Origin: Deltaproteobacteria bacterium
Lineage (GTDB): Bacteria; Desulfobacterota; Desulfobacteria; Desulfobacterales; Desulfatibacillaceae
DNA: 7,621 nt
Direction: 5' to 3'
Assembly: GCA_019308705.1 (NCBI GenBank)
Contig: JAFDHW010000104.1
Location: forward strand, 1-7,621
The first letter of the stretch is position 1, and each line of letters begins with the position of its first letter. The notes under the pieces were generated by a model that saw only the letters and a list, made by a program, of their open reading frames with translations, had not been told where the DNA came from and ran no database searches. This document shows, one piece after another, positions 5,549 through 7,621 of the stretch. Position numbers and translations under genes: made by a program.

Positions 5549-7621
5549 TCAAGGCATTGCTTCGAGTATCCGGCCTGCCTCGGGGGTTTTCCGCAGCCAC
5601 TCCAGGTCGGGGTCCGACTCCACCAAGCCCTTGTCGTCCAGCCCCCGGCGCACGGCTTCCTCAAGCCAATAAACCGCCTGCTCCCGGTTTTTCTCCAGGG
5701 AATAGAGGCAGGCCAGGTTGTAAGCCGGGGCCACGGATTCCGGGGCGTGCTCCGCGGCCCGGGCCAGGAGCTCCAAGGCCTCGGAGACGTTGCCCTGGCG
5801 CGCCAGGAGCATGCCCAGGTTGCTGGCCGCCAGGGCGTAGTCCGGGTCTAGGACCAGGGCCCGGCGGTAATGGAACTCGGCCTGGCCGAGCAGCCCTTGG
5901 TTTTCGAAGAGGGTCCCCAGGTTGTTGTGCAGCCGGGGATCGTCCGGGTTCTTTTCCATCGCCCGCAAAAGCTTGGTGACACGCGGGTCCATGTCCTTGC
6001 CCGCGCCCCCGGCCCCGGGGACGCCGCCCTTCAGCACTCTCGCCATGCTTTCCCGCAGCCCTTCCAGCTCCGGTTCAAGCCGCAGGGCCGAGCCGTAGCA
6101 CCGGGCCGCGTCGGGAATGTTGCCCATAAGGGCGTTCAGGTTGCCCAGTTCCAGGTAGGCCCGGGCGTAGTCCGGCCGGACGTCCATGGCGTGCGTCAAG
6201 GCCTCCTTGGCTTCCTCCAGGCGGCCCAGCCGGGTCAAAAGGATGCCCAGGTTCACGTAGGTCATGGCATCGTGGGGAGCCATGGACGCGGTGGCTTCGA
6301 ACACCTTGGCCGCGTCCGCAAGCCTTCCCCGGCGCTCCAGGGCGGCGGCCAGGTTGTGCAGGGCGGTCCAGTAGCCCGGCTCCAGTTTTATCGCCTTTTC
6401 GTACCACTCGATCGCGTCGCCGTACTTTTCCCCGGCCGCTAGGATATCGCCCATGCCCTTGTAGGCGGGGGCGCAGGAGGGATTGGCGGTGATGGATGCC
6501 TGGTAATATTTTTCGGCCGCCTCGATGTCCCCCTTTTTCCCGGACATGTCCCCCAGCAGCCACAGGGCGGTGTAGTTTTCCGGGTTTTGGGAAACCGCCG
6601 CGGACAAGAGCTTTTCGCTCTCCGACCACGTTGCCGTCCGGTTCGCGGCCAGCCCCCCCATAAGGACCAGCACGGCCATGCCCAGGGCGACTCCGGCCGC
6701 GGCCCGCCGCCCCTGGGAAAAGATTTGCGCCGCCAGCCATATCACGGCCAGGAACACGCCCACCGCGGGGATGTACAGAAACCTGTCGGCCATGGCGGGA
6801 TAGGCGTTTAGCTGGAACAGCCCGGAAACCGGAACCAGGCCGGCCAGGAACCAGGCCCACCCGGCCAGGACAAACGGCATGCGCCCGGCCTGCCACACGG
6901 CCAGCACCGTGATCGCCGCGAAAACCAGAAATCCCGCGGCGGCCGTGGCAGGGCCGACCTGCCAGGGAAAGGGATGGAACACGCTCAGGCCCGCGGGGTA
7001 CGCCAGGGTGGCGAGGTAACGGGCCGGCAGGGAGGCGGCGTAGGCCAGCCTCAGGAGAAGGCCCGGTCCTTCGGCCCCGGCCGGGGCCAGCCCGAACACC
7101 GGCCCCCGGGACAACGCGAACAGGAGCACCCCTGCGGAAACCGCCAAAAAGGGCAGCTTTTCCGCCAGCAGGGCGCGGACCGTACGTTGCGGCGCGCCCC
7201 GGCCCGCGGCAAACCGCCCCAGGGGCCAGTAGTCCAGGGCGACAAACGCCAACGGCATGGCAGCGGCCAGGGGATTCGCGGACACGGAAACCAGAAAGGC
7301 CCCCAGGGAAAGGACATAGGCGCCCATAGAAAGGCTCTTGGCATAGCGGGCGTACAGGTGGACGGCGGCGAAGAAGAACAGGCCCGCCAGCACGGTTTTG
7401 CACTGGGCGATCCAGGCCACGGCCTCCACGTTCACGGGGTGGACGGCGAACAGCGCCGCGGCCAGAGCGCTTTTGCCGGTCGAGCCGGTGAGCTTCCGCA
7501 GCGCGGCAAAGAGCATCCAGGCCGCCAGAATGTGCAGGACCACCAAGAGCAGGTGGTGGGCCGCGGGGTTCTTCCCGAACAGGGCAAAGGCGGCCATGTG
7601 GGCCAGGGTGGCGGGCGGGTG
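5549..7621 (-). CDS. Gene A: GT-C-type membrane protein with about eight TPRs; 5' end cut by window edge
   Basis: The frame is open to the right edge, with 690 residues visible. Alignment with gene B (SHMADISLFG against AHMAAFALFG) suggests about 62 N-terminal residues are missing, including the first helix and acidic loop. The visible order is HPPATLAHM, then HPVNVEAVAW (61-70) followed by AQCK, SANPL (114-118), LDYWPLGR, and MADRFLYIP (277-285) before the last helices, about ten hydrophobic segments in all. Five TPRs span about 346-516. A 42-residue break with a glycine-rich stretch, GGVPGAGGAG (532-541), precedes three more TPRs and the cap LVESDPDLEWLRKTP. It matches the bacterial TPR/GT-C family better than its neighbours do, keeping DRxxYIP and LDYWPLGR, although AQCK departs from the usual ERKD. 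The predicted role is transfer of a lipid-linked sugar outside the inner membrane, with TPRs as an acceptor-binding arm. Gene B follows after 57 bp on the same strand with no terminator between, so cotranscription is likely. Substrates cannot be read from sequence. Confidence 0.92.
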   Translation of the reverse strand, partial: HPPATLAHMAAFALFGKNPAAHHLLLVVLHILAAWMLFAALRKLTGSTGKSALAAALFAVHPVNVEAVAWIAQCKTVLAGLFFFAAVHLYARYAKSLSMGAYVLSLGAFLVSVSANPLAAAMPLAFVALDYWPLGRFAAGRGAPQRTVRALLAEKLPFLAVSAGVLLFALSRGPVFGLAPAGAEGPGLLLRLAYAASLPARYLATLAYPAGLSVFHPFPWQVGPATAAAGFLVFAAITVLAVWQAGRMPFVLAGWAWFLAGLVPVSGLFQLNAYPAMADRFLYIPAVGVFLAVIWLAAQIFSQGRRAAAGVALGMAVLVLMGGLAANRTATWSESEKLLSAAVSQNPENYTALWLLGDMSGKKGDIEAAEKYYQASITANPSCAPAYKGMGDILAAGEKYGDAIEWYEKAIKLEPGYWTALHNLAAALERRGRLADAAKVFEATASMAPHDAMTYVNLGILLTRLGRLEEAKEALTHAMDVRPDYARAYLELGNLNALMGNIPDAARCYGSALRLEPELEGLRESMARVLKGGVPGAGGAGKDMDPRVTKLLRAMEKNPDDPRLHNNLGTLFENQGLLGQAEFHYRRALVLDPDYALAASNLGMLLARQGNVSEALELLARAAEHAPESVAPAYNLACLYSLEKNREQAVYWLEEAVRRGLDDKGLVESDPDLEWLRKTPEAGRILEAMP

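Noticed and set aside
1..7621. Many scattered GGCCAGG / CCAGGGCC words resembling an uptake or dispersed signal
   Set aside because: They mostly fall in coding frame as Leu-Ala (CTG GCC) or Ala-Leu and similar pairs, which are abundant in these helices and TPRs. Codon preference explains them without a separate signal.

Overview
This is a GC-rich bacterial window (by eye well over 60% G+C). Essentially all of it is coding on the minus strand. It holds four consecutive genes for one kind of protein: a polytopic GT-C-type membrane region followed by tetratricopeptide repeats (TPRs). Both ends cut through a gene, so the array may extend further in both directions. I see no tRNA, rRNA, CRISPR array, insertion sequence or other mobile element.

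Layout in transcription order (right to left). Gene A (7621 to 5549) lacks its first ~62 residues. Gene B (5491 to 3077, 804 aa) follows after 57 bp. A strong intrinsic terminator (3044 to 3016) lies 32 bases beyond the gene B stop. Next is a ~110 bp, relatively AT-rich non-coding stretch that probably carries the promoter of the second unit. Gene C (2903 to 1095, 602 aa) follows. Gene D starts on a GTG that overlaps the gene C stop in a GTGA junction (1098 to 1095) and runs off the left edge after 366 residues. The array is therefore two pairs, A-B and C-D, probably separate transcription units. The same pairing appears in sequence. A and B share the family signature 'HPxNVEAVAW' and a matching C-terminal block, whereas C and D share 'HPAAAxxxAWxPGREE'.

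Family and function. The membrane half resembles bacterial proteins usually named 'tetratricopeptide repeat protein' or GT39-like glycosyltransferase. These are relatives of the eukaryotic TMTC O-mannosyltransferases, which use a lipid-linked sugar and act on the luminal side of the membrane. Features that fit are a short positively charged N-terminus, one membrane helix, an acidic pair in the first outer loop (DD, or ED in gene B), about ten further hydrophobic segments, and a '[DE]RxxYxP'-type motif before the last helices. With an odd number of helices the TPRs would lie in the periplasm, where they could bind acceptor proteins. Donor, acceptor and enzymatic activity are inference; no acceptor or sugar-lipid gene is visible.

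The most interesting observation is that the pairs depart from the family signature at different places. A and B keep the Glu of 'HxxVE' but lose the acidic residue about ten positions later. C and D lose that Glu and keep the later acidic residue. Gene B has also lost the acidic residue in the motif near the last helices. This raises the possibility of split or specialised roles, including non-catalytic partners.

Organism: a high-GC Gram-negative bacterium. Multiple TPR/GT-C proteins of this kind are familiar from Desulfobacterota (the former Deltaproteobacteria) and some other lineages, but the window alone cannot settle the taxon.
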